Shown here piece after piece: positions 1 through 7,867 of a DNA stretch of 17,104 nt. Below the pieces are notes generated by a model that was not told the DNA's origin, made no database searches, and saw only the letters and a list, made by a program, of their open reading frames with translations. Within the stretch, counting starts at the first letter, position 1. The number at the start of each line of letters is the position of its first letter. Position numbers and translations under genes: made by a program. The DNA is taken from positions 1 through 17,104 of the forward strand of contig CAYNSB010000063.1 in the NCBI GenBank assembly GCA_964399625.1, written 5' to 3'. The stretch is from CAYNSB01 sp964399625 (lineage in GTDB: Bacteria > Planctomycetota > Phycisphaerae > Phycisphaerales > UBA1924).

Positions 1-1674
1 ATCCTGTTCATCGACGAACTCCACACCCTGGTCGGGGCCGGCGGCGCGGAAGGGGCGATCGACGCCTCCAACGTGCTCAAGCCCGCGCTCGCCCGCGGCG
101 AGATCCAGTGCATCGGCGCCACCACCCTGGACGAGTACCGCAAGTACATCGAGAAGGACGCCGCCCTGGCCCGCCGCTTCCAGGCCATCACGGTCGATCC
201 GCCCAGCAACGAGCAGACCATCGAGATCTTGAAGGGTCTCCGCGATCGGTACGAGCAGCACCACCGCGTGCGCATCACCGACGGCGCTCTCAAGGCCGCC
301 GTCGAACTCTCGGGGCGCTACATCAGCGGCCGCGTCCAGCCCGACAAGTCCATCGACGTGATCGATGAGTCCGGCGCCCGCGTGCGTCTGCGCACCATGA
401 CCAAGCCGCCGAACCTCGCCGAGATCGAGGCCGATATCGAGCGCCTCAGCGTCCAGAAGGACGAGGCCGTCCGCGCCGCGGACTACGAGCGCGCCGCCGA
501 GCTGCGCGACAAGGCCGAGCAGCTCCGCAAGAAGAAGGAAGAGATGCAGCGCCAGTGGCGCACCAAGGCCCAGGAAGTCGACGGCGTGGTCGACGAGGAC
601 GTGATCGCCGAGGTCGTCAGCAAGATGACCGGCGTGCCCCTCCAGCGCCTCGAAAAGGACGAAGCCCAGCGCCTCCTCGACCTCGAGAAGGAACTGCACA
701 AGAAGGTCATCAGCCAGGACGAGGCCATCAAGGCCATCAGCAAGGCCATCCGCCGCGCCCGCGCCGGACTCAAGGACCCCAAGCGCCCCATGGGCTCGTT
801 CATCTTCGTCGGGCCCACCGGCGTCGGCAAGACCCTCCTCGCCAAGGCCCTGGCGGACTTCATGTTCGGCGACGAGGAGGCCCTCGTCCACCTCGACATG
901 TCCGAGTACATGGAGAAGCACAACGTCTCCCGCCTCGTCGGCGCGCCCCCCGGCTACGTCGGCTACGAGGAGGGCGGGCAGCTCACCGAGCGCATCCGCC
1001 GCCGCCCGTACTCCGTCGTCCTGCTCGACGAGGTCGAGAAGGCCCACCCCGATGTCTTCAACATGCTCCTGCAGATCATGGAGGAGGGACGCCTCACCGA
1101 CTCCTTCGGCCGCAACGTCGACTTCCGCAACACCGTCATGATCATGACGAGCAACATCGGCGCGGACCTCATCAAGGGAGGCGGCGGGTTCGGCTTCTCC
1201 AAGCGGACCACCGACTCCAACTACGAGAGCATCAAGGGCATCCTCATGAAGGAGATCGAACGCTTCTTCAGGCCCGAGTTCGTCAACCGCCTCGACGACA
1301 TCATCGTCTTCCACCCGCTCACCAAGGACGACCTGGTCCAGATCATCGAGTACGAGGTCGCCAAGCTCGGCAAGCGCCTCACCGCCCAGGGCGTCACGCT
1401 CGAGCTCGACCAGTCCGCCAAGGACTTCCTCATCGACAAGGGGTACAACCCGGACTTCGGCGCCCGCCCGCTCCGCCGCTCGATCGGGCAGTACATCGAG
1501 GACCCGCTCAGCGAGATGCTCCTCGCCGGCGAGGTCGCGGGCAAGGACAAGATCATCGTCACGCGGAAGAACGACGCCGAGGGCAAGCCGCAAGACCACC
1601 TGTTCTTCGATATGAAGGACGCCCCAGCGGAGAAGTCCGCCGAGCGCCCGCCCGCGGCCGCGGGCTCAACGTAA
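1..1674 (+). CDS. clpC: ClpC-type AAA+ unfoldase, 3' part (5' end outside window)
   Basis: Subunit of the ATP-dependent Clp protease that unfolds proteins and feeds them to ClpP. The frame is open from base 1, so 557 codons of a protein usually over 800 residues are present. In fragment numbering: D1 Walker B ILFIDE at 1-6, D1 sensor GATT near 39-42, arginine pair ARRF near 57-60, a UVR-type coiled middle segment at about 147-182, D2 Walker A GPTGVGKT at 271-278, D2 Walker B VVLLDE at 339-344, sensor 1 TSN near 383-385, and sensor 2 GARPLRR near 487-493. The short UVR middle domain, not the long ClpB one, and a GFGF loop near 396-399 matching the ClpP-binding loop position, point to ClpC rather than the disaggregase ClpB. 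The tail beyond about residue 530 is acidic, then Pro/Ala-rich. A terminator follows, so it is probably last in its transcript. Confidence 0.96.
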   Translation: MLFIDELHTLVGAGGAEGAIDASNVLKPALARGEIQCIGATTLDEYRKYIEKDAALARRFQAITVDPPSNEQTIEILKGLRDRYEQHHRVRITDGALKAAVELSGRYISGRVQPDKSIDVIDESGARVRLRTMTKPPNLAEIEADIERLSVQKDEAVRAADYERAAELRDKAEQLRKKKEEMQRQWRTKAQEVDGVVDEDVIAEVVSKMTGVPLQRLEKDEAQRLLDLEKELHKKVISQDEAIKAISKAIRRARAGLKDPKRPMGSFIFVGPTGVGKTLLAKALADFMFGDEEALVHLDMSEYMEKHNVSRLVGAPPGYVGYEEGGQLTERIRRRPYSVVLLDEVEKAHPDVFNMLLQIMEEGRLTDSFGRNVDFRNTVMIMTSNIGADLIKGGGGFGFSKRTTDSNYESIKGILMKEIERFFRPEFVNRLDDIIVFHPLTKDDLVQIIEYEVAKLGKRLTAQGVTLELDQSAKDFLIDKGYNPDFGARPLRRSIGQYIEDPLSEMLLAGEVAGKDKIIVTRKNDAEGKPQDHLFFDMKDAPAEKSAERPPAAAGST

Positions 1675-1716
1675 CTCGTCCGCGCCACCCGCGCACGACA
1701 TCCCGATCTCATATGC

Positions 1717-1750
1717 ACACCCCCGACCCGCGTCGGGGGTGTCTTTCTTG
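1717..1750 (+). terminator. Intrinsic terminator of clpC
   Basis: A perfect 11-bp stem (1717-1727 pairing with 1732-1742) with a 4-base loop is followed by CTTTCTTG. It lies 43 bases after the clpC stop codon and before the next start at 1803, so it separates clpC from the downstream secreted-protein genes. Confidence 0.88.
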
Positions 1751-1790
1751 AGTCAATACTGGACACCCATGCAAGCCGCGGGCCGCGATG

Positions 1791-1803
1791 TAAGATGACC
1801 GCA
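1791..1803 (+). promoter_or_regulatory. Possible -10 element of a leaderless promoter
   Basis: TAAGAT (1791-1796) ends six bases before the ATG at 1803, where transcription would begin at or next to the start codon. No ribosome binding site is visible upstream of that ATG, which fits a leaderless mRNA. No convincing -35 hexamer is found at normal spacing (TGGACA at 1760-1765 is too far away), so this rests on the -10 and its position only. Confidence 0.3.
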
Positions 1804-3128
1804 TGCCGCGCACGCTCGACAGACCGATTCGTGCTGCGTTCGCCCTGGGGATTTCGACGTGTGTCGCCCGCACAACGCTCGCGCAAGCGGGCTCGGCGTC
1901 GATCGAATGGGTCGGAGCCCCACCCTACGTGCCCCACAGCACCTATTACCCGTGGGAGCTCCGCATCGATGCGATGTCGGACAATGGTCAGATCGTCGCG
2001 GCACATGTGACAGAAACGCTGTCGCACGTCTCGATCGCGACCACGACGTATTTCTGGAGCGCCTCGCTCGGGTGGTCCATCGCCGGTCGATTTCCGAGCG
2101 CCATTGTGACTGCGCTCTCGCGCGACGCGAGCATCGCCATCGTTGATGAGTTGATCGACGCGGGAATCGCGAAGGAGTTGCACCGCCGCTGGTGGGTCGG
2201 CTCGGACTTCATCGAGGTCCCATCCTCGATTCGGATCCGCGCGATGAACCCCTCGGGAGACGTCGCCGTGGGTTACCGCACCGACCCGCTGTACCACACC
2301 ACTGCCGTGCGCCTCGTACGGACCGGACTTGCGTTCGCGGTTGAGGAGCTTTGGGCCGCGGACGCCGCGCACGTTGGCATGGTGTCGGCGGTCTCGGCCG
2401 ATGGTCGTGCGGCGGTGGGCTGGATCGGGCAATTCGACGGTGCGAAGATTACCACGGCGTACGACGTGCGGTGGGTCGAGGGTGTCGGAGTGGTCGACAA
2501 CGGACCCTCGATCGGCGTGTTCGGCGTGGGCATCGCGAACGGCGCGCGGGCGGTGGTCGGAGGGATGCCCGGCCCAGGACTCGGCGCCGCCGGGCTTTGG
2601 GATCTGGGGCGACGGGCCTGGCCGTTTTACCAGCCTTCCAACGTGTTCGATTCGGCATCGGTCGCGATCGACGCCAACGGCATGGTCGCGATCGGCAACA
2701 GCCGCACGCTCGTCGAAGGGTGGGCCACCGGCAGCGATCCGTGGGTGTGGGATCGTGTCTCGCGTCGGCGCAGTCTGAAGGATGTGCTTGCCCCGTTCGG
2801 GGTCACGATCGGGGCAACGAGTCCGCCTTACCTGCAGAGCATGACCAGCGACGGACGCTGGGTGCTGGCGGCCCGTTCGTACATTGGATTCTCGGATCCC
2901 AACCCGTCGGGCTTCTACCGCATCCATCTCCCCGCGTTCTGCTACGCCAACTGCGACGGCGGCCACGAAGCCCAGCCGCTGAACAGCAACGACTTTGCGT
3001 GCTTCCTCCGCCGATACGCCGCGGGTGATCCCTACGCCAACTGCGACGGCTCCACTACGCCACCAATGCTCAACGTGTCCGACTTCGTCTGCTTCCTGCA
3101 GAGGTTCCGTGCCGGCTGCCCGAACTAG
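1803..3128 (+). CDS. Secreted HAF-like repeat protein with cysteine-rich dockerin-like tail (copy 1)
   Basis: Function unknown; probably exported and held by its C-terminal module. Residues 1-29 form a signal peptide with an AQA cleavage site. The body has repeated short strands of the type A(V/M)SxDGxxxVG: AMSDNGQIVA near 57, AMNPSGDVAVG near 147, AVSADGRAAVG near 196, AIDANGMVAIG and MTSDGRW further on. This resembles extracellular HAF-type repeats and suggests a beta-propeller-like fold (inference). Residues 379-441 hold two 30-residue repeats starting YANCD, with six cysteines at fixed positions and ending GCPN, like the 'GC-type dockerin' tails known in Phycisphaerae. It is paralogous along its length to the next gene. 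The start has no Shine-Dalgarno sequence but a -10-like TAAGAT just upstream. Codon choice looks less strongly biased than in clpC. Confidence 0.85.
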   Translation: MPRTLDRPIRAAFALGISTCVARTTLAQAGSASIEWVGAPPYVPHSTYYPWELRIDAMSDNGQIVAAHVTETLSHVSIATTTYFWSASLGWSIAGRFPSAIVTALSRDASIAIVDELIDAGIAKELHRRWWVGSDFIEVPSSIRIRAMNPSGDVAVGYRTDPLYHTTAVRLVRTGLAFAVEELWAADAAHVGMVSAVSADGRAAVGWIGQFDGAKITTAYDVRWVEGVGVVDNGPSIGVFGVGIANGARAVVGGMPGPGLGAAGLWDLGRRAWPFYQPSNVFDSASVAIDANGMVAIGNSRTLVEGWATGSDPWVWDRVSRRRSLKDVLAPFGVTIGATSPPYLQSMTSDGRWVLAARSYIGFSDPNPSGFYRIHLPAFCYANCDGGHEAQPLNSNDFACFLRRYAAGDPYANCDGSTTPPMLNVSDFVCFLQRFRAGCPN

Positions 3129-3129
3129 C

Positions 3130-3145
3130 ACCCGCGGCCGCGGGT
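3130..3145. repeat. 16-bp perfect palindrome after the stop codon
   Basis: ACCCGCGG is followed directly by its reverse complement, one base after the stop of the preceding gene. As RNA it could fold as a 6-bp stem with a GGCC loop. No T-run follows, so it is not a standard terminator. The same 14-base core occurs at 1651-1664 inside the end of clpC. Confidence 0.55.
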
Positions 3146-3294
3146 TCGGCGTGCGCGGACCGGACTCGACCGCGATCTCCGCACCCTCAAGGAATCGCGC
3201 GCACTCGGGCACCGTCGACACCGGCAGACCTGCTCGCGCTTGTTCGCACGTTCGTAATGGACCTCGAGCAGCGCGCCAACGCCCGACTCCCCAC

Positions 3295-3323
3295 TTGGCG
3301 CACGCCTTGCCTTCTGGTATCGT
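3295..3323 (+). promoter_or_regulatory. Possible sigma-70-type promoter for the second paralogue
   Basis: TTGGCG (3295-3300) and TATCGT (3318-3323), spaced by 17 bases, each match four of six consensus positions. Transcription would start about 30 bases before the ATG at 3360, and the leader contains AGGAG at 3347-3351. If real, this copy is expressed independently of the first. Confidence 0.35.
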
Positions 3324-3359
3324 GACGCCAGCGGAGCTCAAAGGTCAGGAGACCCCACG

Positions 3360-4706
3360 ATGAGCTCTCCCACGTTCCGCGCTCCCGCCCTTCTCGCTCT
3401 CGTCTGCGGCACAGCCGCGGCAGTCGCCCAGCCCGTCGCGACGCTGGAATTGCTCGGCCGGCCGCCCGGCGAGGGCACGTTCGATGGGCTGGGGCCCGCC
3501 TCCGACAACGGACGCGTGGTGAGCCTGACGCGAACAAGCTCGCCCACTCCAGGACAAATCACCAGCGAAACCTGGCTCTGGCGCCCCGGGTTCGGGTGGG
3601 CACGCGCCGTGCGGTTCCCCTCGCGCCGGGTGGTCGGCCTGAGCACCGATGGCACGATCGCGATCGTCAGTGCCGACGACACCGGGCCGGCCGCGTGGTA
3701 CGTGCGGGGCGATCGCATCGACCTGCCGCCGCTCGTCAACGTGCGCGCCATGAATGCGAACGGGACGATCGCCGTGGGCAGGCGCTCGTCAATCCCCACG
3801 CTCGCCAACGCGCTCGTCTCGGAGGAGGCCGTGCGTCTGGTCCGCAACGGCCTGAGCGTCAGTGTGGAGACGCTCTGGACGGGATCCACGGGCATCGCCG
3901 CAGCAACCGCGGTGTCCGCCGATGGACAGAGCGTCGCGGGGTTGGCCTACAACGCCTCCTTCCCCGCCGATCCCACGCGCTCCGCGATCCCAGCCTCCTT
4001 CGCCGTGCCACGCGTCTGGATCGCCGGCCAGGGACTCATCCCCACTCCCGAGCAGCCCGCCATCGAGTTCACCGCCATCGCGAACAACGCGGTCTCCGCC
4101 GTGGGCAACCTGTCCCCCGACTCGGCGTATCAGTGGAACCGCGGAGCGACAATCCGCGCTTTCAATCCACGCGCCTTGGAGACCACCGAGAGCACAGCCG
4201 CCAACCTGATTTGTGCCGGCATGGACGCCCTGGGAAACGTCGCCGTCGGGTCGTACGCCAGAACCGAGCTGGGCGGCGGTGATCTGCCGACGCTCCTCTA
4301 TAGCCGCGCGGGCTGGATCTGGGACCGCTCGGCCGGGCTCCGGGACCTCAACTCCTACGTGCAGGTGCTGGGCATCACGATCCCCGACAACCTCGTGCTC
4401 GCTCCGACGTGGATCTCATCCGATGGCCGCTGGATCGTCGGCACCGCCGCCCAACGGAGCAGCCCCAACGGCGACCCCGCCCCGCCAACCTTCTTCCGCC
4501 TGCGGGTGCCCGCGTTCTGCTACGCCAACTGCGATAACTCCGCGACCCCGCCGGTGCTCAACGCCGCGGACGTGGACTGCTTCATGCGCCGGTACATGAA
4601 CCGCGAGGCGTACGCCAACTGCGATCGCGCGACCTCACCGCCGTACTTCACCGCCGCCGACTTCCAGTGCTTCATGATGCAGTTCAACGCCGGCTGCCCG
4701 AACTAG
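3360..4706 (+). CDS. Secreted HAF-like repeat protein with cysteine-rich dockerin-like tail (copy 2)
   Basis: Function unknown; a tandem paralogue of the gene before it. The start is supported by AGGAG at 3347-3351, eight bases before the ATG. Residues 1-23 form a signal peptide ending AVA before Q24. HAF-like strands recur (AMNANGTIAVG, AVSADGQSVAG, AMDALGNVAVG, ISSDGRWIVG), and blocks such as EAVRLVRNGL, ETLW and VLGITIP line up with copy 1. Residues 386-448 repeat the dockerin-like tail with all six cysteines in the same spacing and the same GCPN end. The second half-repeat has diverged (PPYFTAADF against PPMLNVSDF in copy 1). It runs tail to tail towards the membrane protein at 4736, with only 29 bases and no obvious terminator between them. 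Confidence 0.87.
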   Translation: MSSPTFRAPALLALVCGTAAAVAQPVATLELLGRPPGEGTFDGLGPASDNGRVVSLTRTSSPTPGQITSETWLWRPGFGWARAVRFPSRRVVGLSTDGTIAIVSADDTGPAAWYVRGDRIDLPPLVNVRAMNANGTIAVGRRSSIPTLANALVSEEAVRLVRNGLSVSVETLWTGSTGIAAATAVSADGQSVAGLAYNASFPADPTRSAIPASFAVPRVWIAGQGLIPTPEQPAIEFTAIANNAVSAVGNLSPDSAYQWNRGATIRAFNPRALETTESTAANLICAGMDALGNVAVGSYARTELGGGDLPTLLYSRAGWIWDRSAGLRDLNSYVQVLGITIPDNLVLAPTWISSDGRWIVGTAAQRSSPNGDPAPPTFFRLRVPAFCYANCDNSATPPVLNAADVDCFMRRYMNREAYANCDRATSPPYFTAADFQCFMMQFNAGCPN

Positions 4707-4735
4707 CGCCCCATCCCCTCGCCCCGCTCGCACGC

Positions 4736-6535
4736 CTACTTCTTGTCGCCGTCGCCCTTGGGCGGCGCCTCGCTCGGCTTGGCCTTCGCCTCGAGCCGGC
4801 CGAAATAGTGCTTCACCGCGCCCTGCAGCTCCTTGCGCACCGTCATCGTCTCCAGCGCCTTGCTCGCGTTCTGCTGCGCGCTCGTGACGGCCGCCTCGTA
4901 CTCCGCGACCGACTCGCCACGCACCTGCTCGCCCTGCACCAGGCGCGAACCGATGATCGGCCCGCTGGTCAGTTTCGTGGGCGACTTCTGCTGCGCGATC
5001 TCGACGGGAGAGTCGATCTCGTCCGGGCTCTTGCCCCCGCCGGACTGCCCCGCGTTGCCCGAGCCCTTGCCCTGCTTGCCCGCGGACTCGCCGGCCTTCC
5101 ATGAGCCGGTCTTGCCCTGCCCGGGATCGCCCGAGCCCTGGCCCTTCTCACCCTCGCCGTCACCCCCGTTGCACTTGGACGAGAGCTTCGCCGACTGCTT
5201 CATCGCCTCGTCCATCGCGGCCGACGCGGACTGCATCTCCTTGTCCATCTGCTCCAGCTCCGAGAGCTGCCCGGACATGTTCTGCATGCCCTCCTGCCCC
5301 TGCTGACTCATGCCCTGCTTGGACATCCCCTGCGCCATCTGCGACATGGACTCGGACATGTTCTTGCACTGCCCGTTGGACTGCGACTGCTGCTGCGCCG
5401 CCTGCCGCAGTGCCTGCTTCATGTCAGTCGGAATGCCCGGCAGTTGATCCAACGCCTTGGAGAGCGAGTCGGGGTTCTTCATCGCCTCCTGTGCGGCCTT
5501 CTGCGCCTGCTCCTTGGACATGCCCGCCTCTTGCAGCTTCTGCTCCAGTTGCTGCTGGCTCTGCGCGAGCTTTGAGAGCTGCTCCGCAACCTTCTCCATT
5601 TGCTGCTTGGCCTGGTCCTTGTCCTTTTCGGAAAGCGAGCCGTCGGCGAGCTTCTCCTTGAGCTTCTCCAGCTCTTCCTTCGCCTGGGCAAAGTCGCCCT
5701 TCTGCAGGGCCTTGGTCATGGAGTCCATCGGGCCCGGCCCGGGCTGTTTGAGCTGCTTCATCTGCTGGCGCAGGCCCTCGAGCTCCTTCGCCTTGTCGCC
5801 CTGCTTGAGGTTCTCCAATTTCTCTTGCAGCGAGGTCAGACGCTTGATCGCGGCCCGGCGGATCTCGTCGGGCGTGAGCGGCTTGTCGGCCTGCGCGTCC
5901 GAGGCCTTGAGCTCCTCGGGAGAGAACTCGACCTTCGCCTTCTGCATCAGCTCCTTGAGCTTCTCGTCCGTCGCCTTGGCGTCGAGCTTCGCCTGCACGA
6001 TCTCCGCCTCGTTCTGCTGCACGCTCGTGCGCCTCTTCAGCGCACCCAGCACATCCATCTGCGGCACGGAGAACCAGAGGATCGCCATGGACAGCGCGAG
6101 CGAGGGCGCCAGCGGCCACAGACGCGGCGCCTCGATGGGGATCGCCCGGCGCACGTCCACGCCCACGGCCCGTTGGCGGGCCGTCTCCACCACGACCCGC
6201 GCCCAGGCGTCGGGCTCGCGTTCCACGCACAGCGCGGTTGAGAGAGACTCGCGCAGCCCCGCACGCTCGTCGAGCTCCCGCGCGACGGAAACCTCGCGCC
6301 GCCGGCGCACGTAGGCCCACACGATCGCCGCGACCAGCGCGCCCGCGCCGGCGATCGCAAAGGCCCGGACCCAGTCGCGCTGGAACGTGAACTCAAAGGC
6401 GAAGATGCGCTGCGCCAGCAGGAGAGCGATGAGGACGATGATCGCGCCCGAGAGCGTCAGCGCCAGGCAGCGCAGCACGTCCAGGGCGAGCAGGCGTCGC
6501 GAGGCGCGGGCGAGGACGCGGCGGATCTCGTTCAT
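4736..6535 (-). CDS. Membrane protein with long Q/K/E/M-rich coiled coil, unknown function
   Basis: No function recognised. With the ATG at 6535 it has 599 residues. That start is chosen over one 24 codons upstream because AGGAG (6545-6549) sits nine bases before it. Hydrophobic segments lie at about 15-47, 55-76 and 140-160; the stretch between the second and third (VARELDERAGLRESLSTAL) is charged. From about 175 to 460 the protein is almost entirely predicted helix rich in Lys, Glu, Gln and Met, then a Gly/Lys/Ser-rich low-complexity linker, then an ordered end with GESVAEYEAA and a final Lys/Pro-rich tail. The layout recalls large membrane-bound coiled-coil proteins (DUF4175-like) seen near MoxR/BatA genes in planctomycetes, but no such genes are next to it here. 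It appears monocistronic. Confidence 0.82.
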   Translation of the reverse strand: MNEIRRVLARASRRLLALDVLRCLALTLSGAIIVLIALLLAQRIFAFEFTFQRDWVRAFAIAGAGALVAAIVWAYVRRRREVSVARELDERAGLRESLSTALCVEREPDAWARVVVETARQRAVGVDVRRAIPIEAPRLWPLAPSLALSMAILWFSVPQMDVLGALKRRTSVQQNEAEIVQAKLDAKATDEKLKELMQKAKVEFSPEELKASDAQADKPLTPDEIRRAAIKRLTSLQEKLENLKQGDKAKELEGLRQQMKQLKQPGPGPMDSMTKALQKGDFAQAKEELEKLKEKLADGSLSEKDKDQAKQQMEKVAEQLSKLAQSQQQLEQKLQEAGMSKEQAQKAAQEAMKNPDSLSKALDQLPGIPTDMKQALRQAAQQQSQSNGQCKNMSESMSQMAQGMSKQGMSQQGQEGMQNMSGQLSELEQMDKEMQSASAAMDEAMKQSAKLSSKCNGGDGEGEKGQGSGDPGQGKTGSWKAGESAGKQGKGSGNAGQSGGGKSPDEIDSPVEIAQQKSPTKLTSGPIIGSRLVQGEQVRGESVAEYEAAVTSAQQNASKALETMTVRKELQGAVKHYFGRLEAKAKPSEAPPKGDGDKK

Positions 6536-6678
6536 GACCCCAATCTCCTCGGGCGACACGGGGCGCCAGAAGTGCATCGGACGACCGCCCGGGCACGCTG
6601 AGCCCATCCCATTGTACGGACGAGCAAACCCGGGGTTTCGGATTCGTTCGGGGCGTTACCGGGGCGTGACGCGCACCC

Positions 6679-7557
6679 TCACCCGTTGGACGCCAGGGGG
6701 CTCAGGCGGGCCCGCGCCCGCCCGGGCGAGATGCCCAGCTGCCGTCGGAAGGCATCGGTCAGGTGGCTCTGGCTCGCGAACCCGTGCGCCAGGGCGATGC
6801 CGGACAGCGACGCGCCCGGGCAGGCGATCGCCGAGAGCGCGGCACGCACGCGGAGGCGCTCGCGGAACTCGTGGATCGTCAGCCCCGTCTCGCTCTTGAA
6901 GACGCGGCAGAGATGGAACGCCGAGACGCCGATGAGGCGCGAGATGTCCGCGAGCGTGAGCCGCTCGTGGAACCGCCGCGCGAGCAGCTCCTGGGTCCAA
7001 CGCGCAAAGTCCCGCGCGTCGCGCGAGAGGCGCGGGCGGGCGTGGCGCGCGGCGAGCGAGCGCCGCTCGTGCTCGGCGCGCAGCAGGCGGACCAGGCTCG
7101 AGTACGCCAGCTCCTCGGCGCCCAGCGCGTCGGCGTGCTGGGCGCAGGCCAGGGCCAGACGCAGGTCGCGGTACACCTCGCCGTCGCAGATCGCGTGGTC
7201 GAACGGGAAGGGGCGATCCGGGTGCTCCGCGTCGCGACCCGTCGCATCGCGCAGGGCCTGGGCGATGGTGGCGTGGGAAGCGCGGACGAAGAGCGTCTCC
7301 TCGCGTCGGGGCTCGATGATCTGAACGGCGTACTCGTCGTGGCGGTTGTAGATCGCCGCGCCGTTGAGCGTGCCCACGCGCGGGTCGCCCTTCTCCCGCC
7401 ACAGGCGGACGGCGGTGCGACCGAGCGTGACCGCGAGGAAATGGGACCGCGCCGCGTCGCGCCGCACCCAGGCGGGGTCCTGCGGCTCGCAGGAGAACAC
7501 CCCGATCGACAGTCGCGGGGACTCAAAGATGACTCGTTCGTCGATCCTCGCGATCAC
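6679..7557 (-). CDS. AraC-family transcriptional regulator
   Basis: DNA-binding regulator. The C-terminal third has the two helix-turn-helix units of the AraC/XylS family: LTLADISRLIGVSAFHLCRV near 202-221 (numbered from a GTG two codons upstream) and SGIALAHGFASQSHLTDAFR near 254-273, then the typical LGISPGRAR. The N-terminal ~180 residues should bind a signal but match no ligand class I know. The start is taken as GTG at 7557 because AGGAG (7565-7569) lies seven bases before it; the GTG at 7563 would leave only one base. The gene is transcribed away from the HARE-HTH-like gene across a gap of about 310 bases containing a palindrome, a plausible place for auto- or cross-regulation. Its targets cannot be told from the sequence. 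Confidence 0.93.
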   Translation of the reverse strand: MIARIDERVIFESPRLSIGVFSCEPQDPAWVRRDAARSHFLAVTLGRTAVRLWREKGDPRVGTLNGAAIYNRHDEYAVQIIEPRREETLFVRASHATIAQALRDATGRDAEHPDRPFPFDHAICDGEVYRDLRLALACAQHADALGAEELAYSSLVRLLRAEHERRSLAARHARPRLSRDARDFARWTQELLARRFHERLTLADISRLIGVSAFHLCRVFKSETGLTIHEFRERLRVRAALSAIACPGASLSGIALAHGFASQSHLTDAFRRQLGISPGRARARLSPLASNG

Positions 7558-7867
7558 GGGCACGCTCCTGCGCCTGAAAGCCCACCCAAGCGGGGCGTGC
7601 GGACGATACGGAAAGGAGCATCAGGATGTTGCGGTCGGACAGAACACTCGTGCGATGGACGGCTTGTGTCAGGTTATGTTACATGCATGAATATAGGGAA
7701 AGTGCATGGTGCGCAGGCGTTGCGATGACACACAAATGTGTCTAACATCACCCCCCTCCGCGCCCGGAACTGGAGAACGCCGGGCGGCCGGATTGTCCGG
7801 CGGAGAGAGGAACAGCCCGGGGCTCGGCGATTGCGTTTCGACGACCTCAGGGCGAATGGAGGCTGTG
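7558..7867. promoter_or_regulatory. Divergent intergenic region with palindromes
   Basis: This gap separates the AraC-type gene (-) from the HARE-HTH-like gene (+). From about 7660 to 7750 it is clearly richer in A and T than its surroundings. It contains CATGCATG (7682-7689) and a 16-base inverted repeat GACACA-CAAA-TGTGTC (7727-7742). Weak -10-like hexamers (TATGTT 7675-7680, AATATA 7690-7695) are present, but no convincing -35/-10 pair could be fixed. A frame open across 7706-7867 joins the downstream gene, but its reading is unlike the protein and lacks a ribosome binding site. Confidence 0.5.
7727..7742. promoter_or_regulatory. 16-base inverted repeat, candidate operator
   Basis: GACACA (7727-7732), four-base spacer CAAA, TGTGTC (7737-7742): a perfect dyad 125 bases upstream of the HARE-HTH-like start and about 170 bases upstream of the AraC-type start. 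Size and symmetry suit a dimeric regulator. Classical AraC proteins prefer direct repeats, so its binder is unknown. Confidence 0.35.

Noticed and set aside
1..1674. ClpB instead of ClpC
   Set aside because: The middle region is a short UVR-like coiled segment rather than the long ClpB middle domain, and a GFGF loop fits ClpP binding.
1221..3341. A 706-codon open frame on the minus strand opposite clpC and the first secreted protein
   Set aside because: It runs across two genes and a terminator, is rich in Arg/Pro/His without domains, and is an effect of high GC content on the opposite strand.
7706..7867. A longer version of the HARE-HTH-like gene starting at 7706
   Set aside because: The added residues look non-coding, cross the AT-rich dyad region, and the ATG at 7868 has a good GGAGG site.
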